A stretch of 64,000 bases of DNA from Dipteronia dyeriana (GCA_032871835.1 CM065299.1:42358706-42422705), one strand, 5' to 3'. Counted from the first letter of the stretch, positions 11,201 through 22,938 are shown. A program made the numbers and translations. The notes: generated from the sequence alone by a model not told the origin.

Positions 11201-11692
11201 TACACGTGTTTCATACCTACTTGTTACCCAAACATTACATCAAGGCTCACCATGATCATATGTTCAAGTCCTTACGCAATACCAAAGACTTCTCCTTAGT
11301 TTCTATACGTAAGGGTTTGCCGAATCGTTGAGCTCTCTATAAGATTGCTCAACACAGCTATTCATTTCACCGGAACTTCTTTTGATAGCGTCCCGAGCAT
11401 TTTTTCAAAATCTGGTGCACCGGGTTTGCCTTTTTGCTAAGGTCGATTTGAACTTGCTCGACTGGCATGCTCCTTCGAGTTTCTCCGCCCATTCGGGATT
11501 TGATGGTCTTGAGTATTCTATTTGCATGTTCTTATTATCATGCTCTTCCATATGCTCTTATTATCATATGCTTCTTTTCGGAATTCCCGAATAATTTTTA
11601 TTTATTATTACAAAATCAACACGTTTAAATTCCATAGTTAACATTTATAGCAACTAATAGCCCTGACTAAGAAAACAAAAAGGAAAAACAAG
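11201..11692. other. Element B spacer downstream of integrase
   Basis: Non-coding; it aligns by eye with 5570-6000 of element A in opposite orientation (shared words CATGATCATATG and TCTCCGCCCAT). No gene is recognised. Confidence 0.5.
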
Positions 11693-13071
11693 TTAAGGAT
11701 AGAAAATATTTAGATATTGAGCGTTGCATGGTCGGGGTAAAACCCCTCCGTTGGGTCGTGCAATCCAATATGCTCCATGGTCAGATATTCCCTTGACCTT
11801 GTATGGGCCCTCCCATTTATCTATCAGGGAACCTGCAGCTTTATTTTTCGTGTTTGGCGATACCCTCCTGAGCACTAGGTCTCCAAGCTAGAATTTCCTA
11901 ATCCGAACACGAGAATTGTAGTGGCGAGCCACTCTTTGTTGATATGTTGTATTTCTTATTCGGGAATTCTCCATTTTTTCTACTAGCTCATCCAAACTTT
12001 GTAGTAGCATATCAATGTTCTGCTATTCATTGTATAGCCTGACCCGGGGGGACGCATACGATGTTGCTACGGGGATGACAACTTATGTTCCAAATGCTAA
12101 GGTGAATAGAGTTTCTCCTGTTGAAGTCCTTGCTGTCGTCTGGTATGCCCACAATACTTCAGGAAGCTTTTCAACCCAGCTTCCTTTTTTGGCATCCAAC
12201 TTTGCTTTGATGGTGTGCTTGATAATTTTATTTACTGCTTCTACCTGACCGTTTGTTTGAGGATGAGCTGGTGTCGCATAGTAGTTGGCAATCTGATACT
12301 TCTCGCACAACTGTCTGAATTTTTGGTTATCAAACAGGGTGCCATTGTTGGTGATTATAGTGTCCAGAACTCCAAACCTATAAAGTATGTTCTTCTTTAC
12401 AAAATTTATGGTGTTGGCTTCTATGATATGCACCAGTGCTTCAGCTTCTGCTCATTTTTTGAAATAATCGACAGCTACTATGGCGTGCTTTGCTCCACCC
12501 CTGTCCCAGCTGGCATTGGGCCGATCAGGTCGAGGCTCCACATGGCGAATGGCCATGGGGCTGTGAGGTTTCTGAGTTTTTCTGGGGGTTGTCGGATATC
12601 GTTAGCAATTCTTTGACAGGTATTGCAACTTTCCGACCACTGCTGTGAATATGAAAAAAGCGTAGGCTAGTAATAGCCTTGCTTGAGCACCTTATGCGCT
12701 AGACTTCTACCCCCAGTGTGGTTTCTGCAAACTCCTCCATGGATCTCTTGAAGTATTTGATGTGCATCTTCTTCCGGTACACATCTCTGGAGAGCTTGGG
12801 AAAACCCCCTTCTATATAATTCTCCTTCGATCACGGTATACCTAGCCGATCGATACCTGATGCGCTTTGCTAGTACCAGATCTTCCGAGAGTATGCCTTC
12901 TTCCAGGAACCTTCTCAGCTGGACCATCCATTCGTCTTGAGGTGTTCGGACTTTTGAAATTTCCAAATGCTTAGGTTCAGCTGTACTCGGTTTAAGGAGG
13001 TGTGCAACCAGAATGATCTTTGGTCTGATTGTGGTTGTTGCTGACGCTAATTTAGACAATGCGTCAGCCTT
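11693..13071 (-). pseudogene. int: Element B integrase
   Basis: On the minus strand, following RNase H: the linker with RYRSARYTVIEGELYRRGFSQ (about 12840), the HHCC zinc part (HGGVCRNHTGGRSL ... CNTCQRIAND, about 12740-12600), a broken stretch 12470-12600, the catalytic core at 12433-12083, and the C-terminal part ending QYLNIFYP at 11693. In the core the second catalytic Asp is replaced: TIITNNG where A and C have TIITDN or TITDN. The glutamate (NGQVEAVNK) is kept. Stops and frame changes between 12433 and 12667 also break it. Confidence 0.85.
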
Positions 13072-13830
13072 TTAATTTTTTTCCCTGGGGATCTGAGCAA
13101 TCTTGTATTCTTTAAATTTTTGGAGGAGCTGTTTCGCGATGTCACGATAGGCTATCATACCTTTATCTTTGGCCTGGTACTCGTCCATAACCTGGTTGAC
13201 AACTAACTGTGAATCGCTGAATATCTCAACTTCATCTGCCCCGAGAGCTATGTAGACTTTGAGTCCAGCTAACAATGCCTCATACTCGGCTTGATTATTG
13301 GTTGCTTTGAAATCAAATCTCATGGCACATTCAACATCATCTCTTTCTGGGGTGCAAACTACGATCCCTGCCCCGCTGCCATGAGTGTTTGAAGAACCAT
13401 CAACATACAGTTTCCATGGGAAACTTTTATCCAAAAGTCTTTTTACTTCCATGTTTGGTTCTGTGAATTCGGCTATGAAGTCTGCCACAGCTTGTCCTTT
13501 GAGGGAGGTTCTGGGGACATAATGAATATCGAATTCACTTAGCTCGATTGCCCATTTGGTAAGTCTTCCTGATATTTCTGGCTTTTGTAAAATTTGTCTT
13601 AATGGGAAATTGGTGAGAACCTGGATTGTATGGGCCTGAAAGTATGGTCTCAGCTTTTTTACTGTTGAAACCAATGCTAAGGCCATCTTCTCCGCCTGTG
13701 AGTACCTGGTCTCAGCCGGTAAGAGTGCCTTGCTGGTATAATACACTTGTTTCTGCACTCCATCTTCTGTTCTGACTAAGACTGAACCTGCTGCAAGCTT
13801 GGTTATTGACAGATATAGCTGAAGTATTTC
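13072..13830 (-). pseudogene. pol: Element B RNase H and second RNase H (aRNH)
   Basis: A 228-residue open stretch (13758-13072) holds the end of the RT-linked RNase H (VYYTSKALLPAETRYSQAEKM, RPYFQAHTIQVLT). It continues into a full archaeal-type RNase H with YVDGSSNTHGSGAG, EYEALLAG and FSDSQLVVNQV, giving the D-E-D set of catalytic acids. It ends at a stop just before KADALSKL, where the frame continues into the integrase linker. The upstream edge is frameshifted near 13750-13830. This is the best-preserved aRNH in the window. Confidence 0.85.
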
Positions 13831-14967
13831 CCCTTTTTACAGTTTTGAGAGAACTGGTGCCTGTCCCGGATACTCTTTTATTTTTAAGAATGCCTGCTCG
13901 CACTCTTTATTCCACTCGAGTACTTTCCCTTTTTTGATTATTATTGAAAAAGGGTGCGCACCTGTCTGTATCCTTCAAGATGAATCTTTCCAAGGAAGCT
14001 AAACACCCTGTTAAGCGCTGTACTTCTTTCAATGTTTTGGGTGAGGTCATTTTTTGCAAGGCCTGGATCTTCTCGGGATTAACTTTGATTCTTTTTGGTG
14101 GACTTGAAAACCCAAAAATCTTCCCGAAGGGACTCCGAATAAACATTTGTTCGGGTTTAATTTCATCTGGTATCTTCTTAGGACATCAAATGTCTCTCGG
14201 AGGTCCTGGGAATGCTCATCTGCCGAGACACTTTTAGTCAACATGTCATCAATGTATACTTCCATGTTCCTTCCTATTTGCCTAGTGAAGATTTTGTTGA
14301 CCAACCTTTGATACGTAGCACCTGCATTTTTTAAACCGAAGGGCATTACTGTGTAGCAATATAAACCCTGATCCATTGTGATAGCTGTTTTTTCTTCATC
14401 AACTTTGCTCATCCGGATCTGATTGTATCCCGAGTAAGTGTCCATGAAGCTGAGCAATTCGTGACCTGCTGTGGCATCCACCAGCTGGTCTATCCTTGGA
14501 AGTGGGAAGCTATCCTTTGGGCATGCCTTGTTCAGATCCGTAAAATCTACGCACATCCTCCATTGTCCATTTTTCTTTTGGATGAGGACTACGTTGGCGA
14601 CCCACTGAGGGTAGCTGACTTCTCTGATTGATCCAGTTATCGGTACCTTTTCCACCTCTTGTTTGATTGCTTTACTTCTTTCGGGATTGAACGATCTTCT
14701 CTTTTGTACTACTGGTTTTGCATTCGGGTTAACTGCGAGGTGGTGGGATATTACTCGGGCATCTATTCCGATCATATCTTCGTGATTCCAAGCGAACACA
14801 CCTTTGTACTCTCTAAGTAGATTGGTTAGGTCTTGCTTGACTTTTCCATCCAAGTTAGCCCCGATCATGATTTTCTTATCCGGTTCGTCTTCTTTAAGTA
14901 CTACTTCATTAACCAATTCTGTTTTGGAGTCATTCGAGTCCTCCCTCGAATCCAGTTCGAATAACAA
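13831..14967 (-). pseudogene. pol: Element B reverse transcriptase
   Basis: A 306-residue open stretch (14967-14047) contains all RT core motifs: YPQWVANVVLIQKKNG, CVDFTDLNKACPKDSFPLPR, LLSFMDTYSGYNQIRM, VMPFGLKNAGATYQRLVN and the catalytic YIDDML, followed by LNPNKCLFGVPSGRFLGFQV. A frameshift near 14060-14100 separates it from the thumb/connection part (13907-14146, MTSPKTLKEVQRLTGCLASL). Upstream the frame is joined to the protease region through a stop near 14990. RT motifs are intact, so this is the best sequence here for placing the family in a tree. Confidence 0.9.
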
Positions 14968-15700
14968 GGACTCTTTACACTGATTTGGCTAAATTATGGT
15001 GCACACTTGTTCAACATCATGCTTGTCTTTGTATACTGACAGGTTTGCTCTTCGAGCCATCTCTTGGGATCCTTTGACTATCCCAACCCCTTGTTCTGTT
15101 GGGAACTTGATCATTAATGCATAAGTGGCCGTCATGGTCCTTGTTTTATTCAGGAATGGCCGACCCAATAATGCATTATACCATCAATTGTCCAAATCAA
15201 CTACCACGAAGTCAAGTAGGACAGTCCTCTAGCATGGTGCCGTTCCAATCTTTACGGGTAGTTTTACCGTCCCGAGTGACCTGACCTCTATCCCTCCAAA
15301 CCCTCTTAATGGAGTATGGAAAGGTTGTAAATCTTTTAGGTCTAGTCTTAGCTGGTCGTATACGGCCACTCTTAGAATGTCTGTTGAACTCCCATTATCT
15401 ATTAAAATTCTCCGGACTTCCCTATGGCCAATCTGGGCACTTATAACCAAAACGTCATTAGGCCGAACATCGACACCATGGGAATCTGCCTCTGTAAAGA
15501 CTATTGGGTCCCATCCCTCCCTTACCCTTTTCGGGTCTGGCTCAACCAAGTTTACATCGAAGTTATTCCTTGCTTCTATTGCTTCTCTAATTTCCTGAGT
15601 TCATTCTCAGTTGCTTCTCCCAGTAGAGGGACCTTCGAAAATTGTATGTATTACCTGATTGGCTTAGGGACTGGCCTTTTGATTTCGTCCAGAATGATCA
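14968..15700 (-). pseudogene. pro: Element B protease region
   Basis: The frame 15549-15229 encodes GWDPIVFTEADSHGVDVRPND, then the active site LIDNGSSTDIL, then LGTVKLPVKIGTAPC before a stop. Further sequence to 14968 holds ALLGRPFLN-like residues (about 15170) and the linker to RT, with stops at about 15229 and 14990. Same architecture as element A 1519-2475. Confidence 0.8.
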
Positions 15701-17354
15701 ACTTTAACTTCTTTCTTAGCTTCTGATTTCTCATCTTTTTTTAAGATTATATCCTGTAAATGCCCTTCCCGAATGAGAGTCTCTATGTAATCTCTAAGCT
15801 GGTAACACTTTGAAGTCTAGTGCCCGGTTTCCTTATGAAACCTACAATACTTGGTTATATCTTTCCGGGCAAACTAAGACTGTCGCCGCGATTCTTGCAC
15901 CATATTCTTCTCTTCTTGGATGGCTAGAATTTCTTCTTGTTTTTTCCAAAGAGGGGTGTAATTGGTGTGTCTACCTCGGTATTTATCTGTGGACTGTCCG
16001 GCATTACGTCCATTACCCCCATAATTGTTTTTCTCCTTACCGTTTCCTTTTAGCTTTCCCTTTTGATTCTGCCCCTTGGATTCAGCATCCTTCTATTCAG
16101 GCTTTCCTCCGTGCATATAGCTCCCTCCTGTAGCTAACTCTTCTTCTTCTTCGGCCAGTGCGTATCCTCCTGCCATATCCATCATGTCAGCATACCTAGT
16201 CAGCCGTGCTCTTCTCAAATCAAAGGATAGCTGTCCATTCTGCAAGTTATTGGTGAAAACAACAATAATTGCTTCATCGTTTGCACTGTCAATTTCTGAT
16301 ACTGCTTGGCCGAATCGGCCTAAGTATTTCTTTAATGACTCGTCTTTCCCCTGCTTTATTTGAGAGAGGTAGACCACCGACTTTTTCCTGTGAACATTGC
16401 TCAGAAATTGCCTTGATTCTGCTCAGTTCGCTGAAATTTTTGATGCTCGCCGGGGGTAGTCTCTTGAACCATCTTGACCCTGTGTCTCCTAATGTTTGTA
16501 AAAAGTTGAGACACAATAGGGGGTCACTGCGGGCATATTGAGCCAAGGCACTTTTATAGCGTCTAATGTGCTCCTTTTGGATCTGTATCTTTTTTGAATT
16601 GCTCCACATGCGGTATCCTGAATCTTTCTAGGAAAGGGGTCCGTAAAATTTCTCTGGTGAATGGACTGTCAGAGTCATCATCGGATAGATCGTTATAGCC
16701 ATAACATCTGACCAACGCTTCCATCTGACGCCTGTTATTCTCTACTTCTTGAGTTAGGCTCTGGATTGTAACATCTCTATTTCCCATCTGACTTCCCCGA
16801 CGGTTAAACCGCTGAGTTATCGTTATTCTTTTCACAGACTCTTCACTCTGATGCCTGACCTCTCGTGTGGCTCCATGATGACGTTTACGATAATGTTGAT
16901 CACTGTCTTCTGATGATGACCGACCTCTGTGTCAGTGGTATTAACGATGTCTGGCCCGTACTGTTTGATTGTGGTCCAGTCTCTGGTGAGGTTGTTCCTC
17001 TTCAGATTTTTCTTGTCCAGCCGGGTTGATTAGGGAAGAGTTTCTTCTGGTTTACGGCATAATTATTCCTGGCCCAACCATCACCGAACGGAGCCTTACG
17101 GGTGGAGGATTGGAAGTATATGCTCCTGCAGCCAGTAGATCAATCCCTTCCCTTGCTGCGTCTGTCACCAATTGCTGTAATGCCTCTTGGAAATGCAGCG
17201 TCAGATCTCCGTTGGTTGGAGGAACTTGCTGGATCCCTGCCAGGAATGCAGACTGGTTTTCAGTGTTTTCTGCAGGATCTCGTGACGTGTTGCCAACATG
17301 GAAATCGCCTGGTGATTTTTGGCCATTCCCTGAACTACTTCTACTTCCTGCCAT
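15701..17354 (-). pseudogene. gag: Element B gag
   Basis: The start chosen is the ATG at 17354 (MAGSRSSSGNG...), because the following residues match the gag start of element F (60135) and lie just inside the primer site. N-terminal part to 17052; capsid-like core in 16835-16563 (RFRIPHVEQFKKDTDP), 16609-16289 (LCLNFLQTLGDTGSRWF, LPPASIKNF) and 16377-16093 (VYLSQIKQGKDESLKKYLGRF, MMDMAGGYALAEEEEELA). The CHHC knuckle (YCRFHKETGH) lies around 15860-15800 with a stop inside it. Several frameshifts and stops. Confidence 0.82.
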
Positions 17355-17380
17355 CTCTTTTAACAAGGTCGGAGGTTCAG

Positions 17381-17398
17381 CCCCTCCTTCTAGTGCCA
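17381..17398 (-). other. Element B primer binding site
   Basis: Two bases inside the 5' LTR end (CAACA) the minus strand reads TGGCACTAGAAGGAGGGG. Element F has TGGCGCTAGAATGAGGGG at the same place, so the family site is TGGCGCTAGAA-GAGGGG. TGGCGC starts many plant PBSs, but I could not match the rest to a tRNA from memory. Confidence 0.7.
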
Positions 17399-17400
17399 AT

Positions 17401-18269
17401 TGTTGACGTTCATTTCTGTATTTTGTCAAAAAAGCCAACAAGGGCCGGATTTTAGCTTTAAATCAAAAAGGAGAGAAAAATGAAGTAATAAGACACAAGT
17501 TTTACGTGGTAAAACTCCGGTGATCGGAGAAACATCCACGAGTGGTTATATGATCCACCTAGCCGAAATCCACTTTGAAGAAAGTAATTACAACCCTCGA
17601 TCTCTCTTTCTCTCTTTTAATATTTTTGTATCACTGCTGTGTCTGCTATATTGCCTATATCTTTCTGGACGAGATTATGGGTATATTTATATGTTTATAG
17701 AACCCTAATCCGCTTTGTACAAGTAATACAGGATCTTTGTATTTAATTTTGACTTGGTTACTTGCTTGAAGTAGATTTGTCTTCTTTCCTGTTTCGGAAG
17801 CTAGTAATGAGATTAAATGCGATTCTAGTAGTATAGTCCGATTATGACTTATTTCCTTATAAGAGTATAGACTTCTTGGAGAATCAGAAGTGCTCTTGGA
17901 GGAGGAACCCTTTATGCTTAACATTCTTTTTCTTTAGAATCCTTCTTTAATAAGGAGCCTTGACTTGACTTGTGGACTACTCTCTAAGCTTCTTACTCAA
18001 TTGTCGTGTTTATCCCGAGTATAATGTTAAGTATGCTGGTTCGAATGACTTCTCATGATCCGAGTGAAAAATGTCTTTTACTCACCCCGAGTAAGTTTAA
18101 TTGTCTTAGCTGATCCCGAGTAGGTCTTGCCTTGATACTTGTTTACTCGGGTTTCTTCTCCTTAATGACGCCTTGTAGGATGTTTCCTAAGTGCTTATTT
18201 GGACGTCCATCTAGCAACTTTCTCCCTCTTGTTGATGACGTGTATGCTTGGTGAAATTCACATACGACA
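17401..18269 (-). repeat. Element B 5' LTR
   Basis: Direct copy of 8608-9477, with TGTTGACG at the plus-strand left end and ACGACA at the right. In element sense this LTR drives transcription; a TATAAATAT-like box lies on the minus strand near 17685-17692, and the other LTR has TATAAATAG. Confidence 0.93.
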
Positions 18270-19080
18270 TCCCTGATTCACCTCTGTCCCTTCGGGGATC
18301 TAGCAATTTGGCAGGTTAGACATGTGGAAATAAGTCCCTGTCTTACCAGACTGCCTTAGAGTGTAGAAATACCTGATTTCACTCGGGGAAGGGGGCAACA
18401 GGTTCATTCGGATCCACATGTGCCACATGCACATCAAGATCTTGTAGCTATTCGGGGCCAATTGAGCTGGAGTAATCCCTGCTTCTGCTAGAAACCAAGC
18501 AATGAATGGCTAAAAAGGAAGACTAAAGCCGCAACAAAGCATGGACCCATAGATTGCCACCATGCCAGGGGGACGGTTTCACACAGCTCTATCACCAGCA
18601 GGAATCAGAGCAACTGATATCCAAGTCGAATTGGGCACGATATTTCCTGATCTCATCTACCCCAACCACATTCGGTTCGGTGTCAAACCCACTTGAACGA
18701 TCAACAGAAAAAGAAAGATGAGATTTTCTGAACTCTTCTTCAACATCCTTCTCTTAAATAATTTGCTCTCTGATCCGGACGCTGCCCGAGTTGCGCTTAT
18801 GGACTTCACTTTTACTTTGATGCTTCCCCATGCTTGATCGAAGTGGTACCATGTGATTAGAAACGACAGATTCAAAACTAGATGAATCGGAATCGGAACT
18901 GGATACAGAACTAAAATGGACGTTGGGGTAAAGCCCAGAAACGTCGACTTCTAAAAAAGGAGGTTCAGCAGGGGGAATTTCCCCCAATAATCTTTGAGCG
19001 TAGGAAACCAGTTGAAAATCCCCATGATCGAGTGCTTCGAGTGCTATAGTAAAAAGTTGATGATAGGAAGTCGGATTCAT
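18270..19080 (-). pseudogene. Element A antisense ORF, N-terminal part
   Basis: The start chosen is the ATG at 19080 (MNPTSYHQLFTIALEALDHG), which aligns with B's antisense start at 9966. After an acidic serine-rich segment (VSSSDSDSSSFESV) come a basic segment and FDTEPNVV. Then, in broken frames down to 18270, residues such as AGITPAQLAPNSYKILMCMW resemble the 'aPsQLaPNsw' core of the plant gypsy-type transposon domain PF04195 (by memory). The ORF then runs into element B and resumes below 8607. Its role in Tat elements is not established. Confidence 0.7.
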
Positions 19081-19566
19081 TAAAACTAACCTTAAACGAA
19101 GAAATCTGATGCAAAATCTTCAACAGAGAATAGCAATCGTCTGCGTAAAGAAATATGGGCTGGAAATTTTTTTGGTTTGAGTATTTGAGAATGAACCAAC
19201 GCAATTCCTCAGTGGAGAATTTAAAGGGGTAATAGCACGAAACCCTAGAATCTCAAGGCGGGAAAAATCAATGATAGATTTGATGACGTAGGCGGCGCAC
19301 TAGGAGACGCGTAGGTTGTTCTCATAAATAGCATCGAGAAATGAAGTGGTAAAGGACACGTGTTAAGAGAAGAACTGGCTAAAGCAGTCAGAACTCTAAA
19401 ACGTCGCAATCATTGAGATCTCGCGTGAGGAGGCAAATTGAATTTACATGGTCACCATTAAGACACACCATTATGACAAGACATTTACCCTGGCGTTACA
19501 GAGATGAAAAATTTAAGGGTTGATTAAAATACTTTTGCCTGGAATGAAACCCTGTTCGGCACAAAT
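19081..19566. other. Element A untranslated region before polypurine tract
   Basis: No coding sequence is supported. It corresponds to 9493-9965 of element B. It would hold the promoter of the antisense ORF; I cannot fix a TATA box. Confidence 0.45.
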
Positions 19567-19580
19567 ATTTTAAGGGGTAT
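19567..19580 (+). other. Element A polypurine tract
   Basis: TTTTAAGGGGTAT directly precedes the 3' LTR start TGTCGTATG, matching the minus-strand tract of element B. Confidence 0.8.
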
Positions 19581-20471
19581 TGTCGTATGTAAATTTTATC
19601 AAACGTACATTTCATTGACAACGAGGATAAAATTGCCAGGTGGACATCCGAATAAGCATTCAGAAAATATCCTACAAGACATCACCAAAGAAGAAAAGCC
19701 CGAGAAAACAAGTATTGAACAAATCCTACTCAGGGTCAACTGACGTCATATACTACTTGAGGTCAGTTAGCGATGCTCGGGGTTAGTGGATGACATGTTC
19801 TACTTAGGATCAGATGACGTCATTTGGGACTAGCTAATATCATGTTCTACTTGGGACAAACATGAAGAAAACCTGAATAAAGAAGCCCAACACGTGACTC
19901 ATGAGTCAAGAGTCATTGAAATACGTGAAGATACCCACATCAAAGAAGAATTCTAAGAATAATATAATACCAAACAGAAAGGGTTACAAAACAAGCAACA
20001 ATTTTATTTCTTCAAAAAGACTACACCTTTATAAGGAAACAAGTCTTAACTGGACTACATCACTAGAGTCCCATTCGATCTCAATATAAGTCCCCGAAAT
20101 AGGAAAGAAGATAGACTACTTCGAACAAGTAACCAATCATAGTTAAATACAAAGATCTTTTATTACTTGTACAAAGAGGATTAGGGTTCTATGAACATAT
20201 AAATAGACCCATAATCTCAATACAAGATAGACAGAAAAACATAGAAAAATACAAAGAGAAAAAAAAGAGATTGAGAGTTGTAAATCTTTTCAATAGTTGA
20301 TTTTGGCTTGGTTGATTATTCAGCCACCCGTGGACCTTTCTCCGGTCATCAGAGTTTTACCATGTAAAGCTTACGTCCGATTACTTTCTCCTTCTCTCTT
20401 TCTATTTGAAATCACAGCTAAAATCCAATTCTTGTTGATTTTTTCCATACATCCTGAAATCGATGTCAACA
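19581..20471 (+). repeat. Element A 3' LTR
   Basis: 891 bp from TGTCGTATG to GATGTCAACA, homologous to the LTRs of B (inverse orientation) and more distantly to that of F. TATA-like TATAAATAG at 20198-20206 lies after the conserved word TTAGGGTTCTATG. It is followed by the coding sequence of element C, showing the insertion boundary. Confidence 0.9.
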
Positions 20472-20768
20472 AAGGTAAAGTTAATTATCTTGTTTATTGC
20501 TTCTATCTTGCCCTTAGTCTGAGGAGGAGCCGGTTTAGCATAATAATTTTTTATGCCAAACTCCTGACACATGTTCCTGAAGTTGTCACTATCAAACTGT
20601 GTCCCGTTATCTGTGATTGTTTCTGGAGTTTCGATGCGATAAATGATATTTTTTTCACGAAACTGGCTGTGTTAGCTTCGGTTATATGCACCAGTGATTT
20701 TTCCTTGACCCACTTTCTAAAGTAATCCATGGCTACAATGGCGTGCTTTACTTCTTCTTTGGTCACTG
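20472..20768 (-). pseudogene. int: Element C integrase catalytic core (fragment)
   Basis: The minus strand encodes a Ty3/gypsy integrase core: MDYFRKWVKEKSLVHITEAN, then ETITDNGTQFDS in a shifted frame, then KNYYAKPAPPQTKGKIEAINK. These give the D, D and E active-site region. The fragment begins at the D insertion (20769) and is cut by the A insertion (20471). Its upstream half is at 52959-53829. A one-base change of frame occurs around 20640. It is a Tat-like relative of A and B, but clearly divergent from them. Confidence 0.85.
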
Positions 20769-21097
20769 TGTTGGGGTTTTTCCCTAAAGATGTAATTTGT
20801 AAATGGATTTATGAAATAAATAAAAGAAAAAGTTCAATTCATTCTTGTTGTGTTGTTTATTTTATAACTTGTGCATATTAACATCCTGGATTGCCAGATG
20901 TAATCTCGAACTATGTACATGAGTGTCATATACGGATAGATATAGTAAGAGACATGCAATCTAAAGAGCAAAGCTGGGTACATTATTTGTGGTTAATCTA
21001 TAGCTGCGGTCCATTCCTTAATGTACGATGATTCTATCCTGAATCATTCATATAAGACATGGGAATGGAGGCACCTTGTATGATGTGATCATATAGG
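20769..21097 (+). repeat. Element D 5' LTR, first 329 bp
   Basis: Begins TGTTGGGGTTT and matches the start of the 3' LTR at 50943 (shared words TTCAATTCATTCTTGTTGTG and ATGGGAATGGAGGCACC). It stops at ATCATATAGG, where the E1 LTR starts. By itself it could be mistaken for an LTR fragment; the matching target duplication and the second part at 44528 show it is the D 5' LTR. Confidence 0.88.
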
Positions 21098-21692
21098 TGA
21101 AGGGGAAAAATCAATTCAAAACGAAACAGAAGCGTGAGAAAATTTTATTACAATATCAAATTATGGTTTGCGTATAAATAAAAATTTCTCTTTTGACTAA
21201 CAAGAACCTTAAACCTATATTAATTGATGTATATAAAAAGTGTCGTACCTTTTTCTCGTGATGATTGAACAAGCACCGAATTGATTCCATAAGATCTTCC
21301 AATCCAATCAAGAACATGAATCACCTAGGAGTGTGGGCTCCCTTTCTTTAAATTGTATACCTAAGGATGGAGACAAACAAAATCTTTTCTTTGTTAGTTA
21401 CAAATATCTTCCAAGAGAAAAATCCAGAACGTCCGGTCACTTGTGAATTATCAATCTACTTGATTGAAACTCACGTGAACCCGATTTGATTTTTTACATA
21501 AATCCCTTTTGATGTAAAGGATACTAGTGTACTATCAAAAACAAAAACGTTCTCTTTTTCTCTTTTCCTTTTGGCCAAATTCTACACCCTATATCTTAGA
21601 GTTGATTGAATTTTGTCTAGAGTAAAATACTAAATTTTTCTCTCTCAGAATTCTCTCTTGCCAAGAAAAAATCTCTCTTAGAAAATACATAT
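21098..21692 (-). repeat. E1 LTR, segment 1
   Basis: Matches E3 61413-61980 and 63393-64000 (shared words TAAGATCTTCCAATCCAATC, GGAGTGTGGGC, CCGGTCACTTGTGAATTATC). It ends at the H insertion; the flank CATAT (21688-21692) is the left target duplication of H. Confidence 0.88.
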
Positions 21693-22938
21693 TGTTAATG
21701 GGAAATTTGCTTAGGATGAGAAATTCCTATTAACACTCTCAAGACCACTACCACGAAGGTGGTGGCCAGGGTCGGTACCGATGGTACCTGACCTGTTAAG
21801 AGGTAAACGAGAGGTTGGATCACAACAACAGTAAACAGGAGCTTTAATTATTGATTACTTGCTTCGAAATACAAATCACTCTCTTACATGCTCACAGTCT
21901 CTGTAGGGTCTAGGAAGGTGGCAACTCTGTGTTTGTCGAATAGTGGAAACAGAGGCGGCCGTGTTCTGAGTACATAATTTAGGCATTCCCCTCCTCTTTT
22001 CTTCCTTTCTCTCCGTCGTTCTTCTTCTGTTTTTTGTCTGATCCCTGCTTCTCTCTTTTTCTTGTTGTCTTTGTATATCATGCTTGGCCCTATTTATATT
22101 TGGTCCAAGCAGGTTTGAATTCGCTGATATCCCGCCATGATCCTACGAATCCGTTCCCTCCTTATTGGGCGGGATCCTTCATTTTAAAGATGTTGACCCC
22201 GAATAAATAGCGGAGAAGATGATATTGTTAACGAAAATGAGTTTGTTTCCTTTTAGGAATCAAACTCTTGACTCACACATAAATGGCATTAATGTTGGAT
22301 ATAATCTTGTTTGTTGTCGTAGTATGGCTTTTCATGGAGGTCACCGAGCTAGCTACCAGTCGTCTCATAGAGTGAGGTAGATCCATGCTTCGATTTTGTT
22401 CTCAGAAGCTCGGGATGGATTTTCTCTAATCCTTGGGAGCTTCAAGTGTCCTTATGGACATCCCTAGGAAGTAGTTGGGGTAGTGTGGATTTAGGCATGA
22501 TTCCTCTTTTATGCCTAGCAGGAGCAGTAGGCTTCAGGTGAGGTCGGCGGGCTTCTGTCTAGGACTACTGTTAAGTTTGTCCTTCAAAAATCTTTACCCG
22601 GAGGAGGCCCACTTTGCTTGTCAGGCTTCTTTCGAATGTCTCTTGAGCTTGGAGACTCCTCTTGTTTTCACGGGGTGGTTGAGAAGCTCGACCTCAGAAA
22701 TCGAGGTTCCTCGATAGGTGGCCTGGAGAAGCCCGAGTTAAAGTGTTCGTATGGGGGTTCGCCATGGTTATGCCTAGCTTGTTTTCTGATAAATTTTTAA
22801 GTCCGGCTGGCCTTCCTTGCTTCTGCGGGGTAGCTTTATGGTCTATCCGGGCCTTATGGACATTGATCATGGGCTTTAACTTGTAGCAGGTAAATGGAAA
22901 ATTTCTCTTTGACCTTTGGCCAAATTTTATTATTAACA
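21693..22938 (-). repeat. Element H 3' LTR
   Basis: 1246 bp, TGTTAATGGG...TTATTATTAACA. A minus-strand TATAAATAG lies at 22090-22098. The last bases in element sense (CTATTAACA-like text next to the word AAATTTCCCATTAACA) resemble the LTR end of element I. Confidence 0.93.

Larger units (their letters stand above)
8608..18269 (-). mobile_element. Element B: complete-length Ty3/gypsy element, Tat-like clade
   Basis: Two direct LTRs (8608-9477 and 17401-18269) bound an interior that on the minus strand runs primer site, gag, protease, RT, two RNase H domains and integrase. Then come a repeat spacer, a shortened antisense ORF and a polypurine tract. The LTRs differ at roughly 45 of 870 positions by eye (about 5%). 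Flanks TCCGC (8603-8607) and TCCCT (18270-18274) agree at only three of five positions, so the target duplication is weak. However, A's antisense ORF resumes on both sides, which fixes the insertion. It belongs to the same family as A. Gag and integrase are broken, while the RT and RNase H stretches are long and open. Confidence 0.92.
1..20471 (+). mobile_element. Element A: Ty3/gypsy retrotransposon, Tat-like clade, 5' end outside window
   Basis: Gag, protease, RT, RNase H, a second (archaeal-type) RNase H and integrase follow in order on the plus strand (1-5560). After them come a repeat-rich spacer, an antisense ORF, a polypurine tract and a 3' LTR ending at 20471. The order, the second RNase H and the antisense ORF between integrase and 3' LTR are those of the plant Tat clade (Retand/Grande type). 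Element B (8608-18269) is inserted in the antisense ORF. A itself sits in the integrase of element C. Many in-frame stops and at least two frameshifts make it a dead copy. The 5' LTR, primer site and start of gag lie before base 1. The base after the 3' LTR starts the flank AAGGT (20472-20476), the expected 5-bp target duplication. Confidence 0.88.

Noticed and set aside
15377..16133. Plus-strand open frames of about 100 codons
   Set aside because: They overlap B protease and gag on the other strand and show no domain.
17026..17455. Two overlapping plus-strand open frames over 110 codons
   Set aside because: They are shadows of B's gag on the minus strand (17354-17052), which matches gags of F and A.
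20769..21097. Isolated copia LTR fragment or solo LTR
   Set aside because: The rest of the LTR lies at 44528-46100, and the flanks pair with those of the 3' LTR at 52958; it is the split 5' LTR of D.
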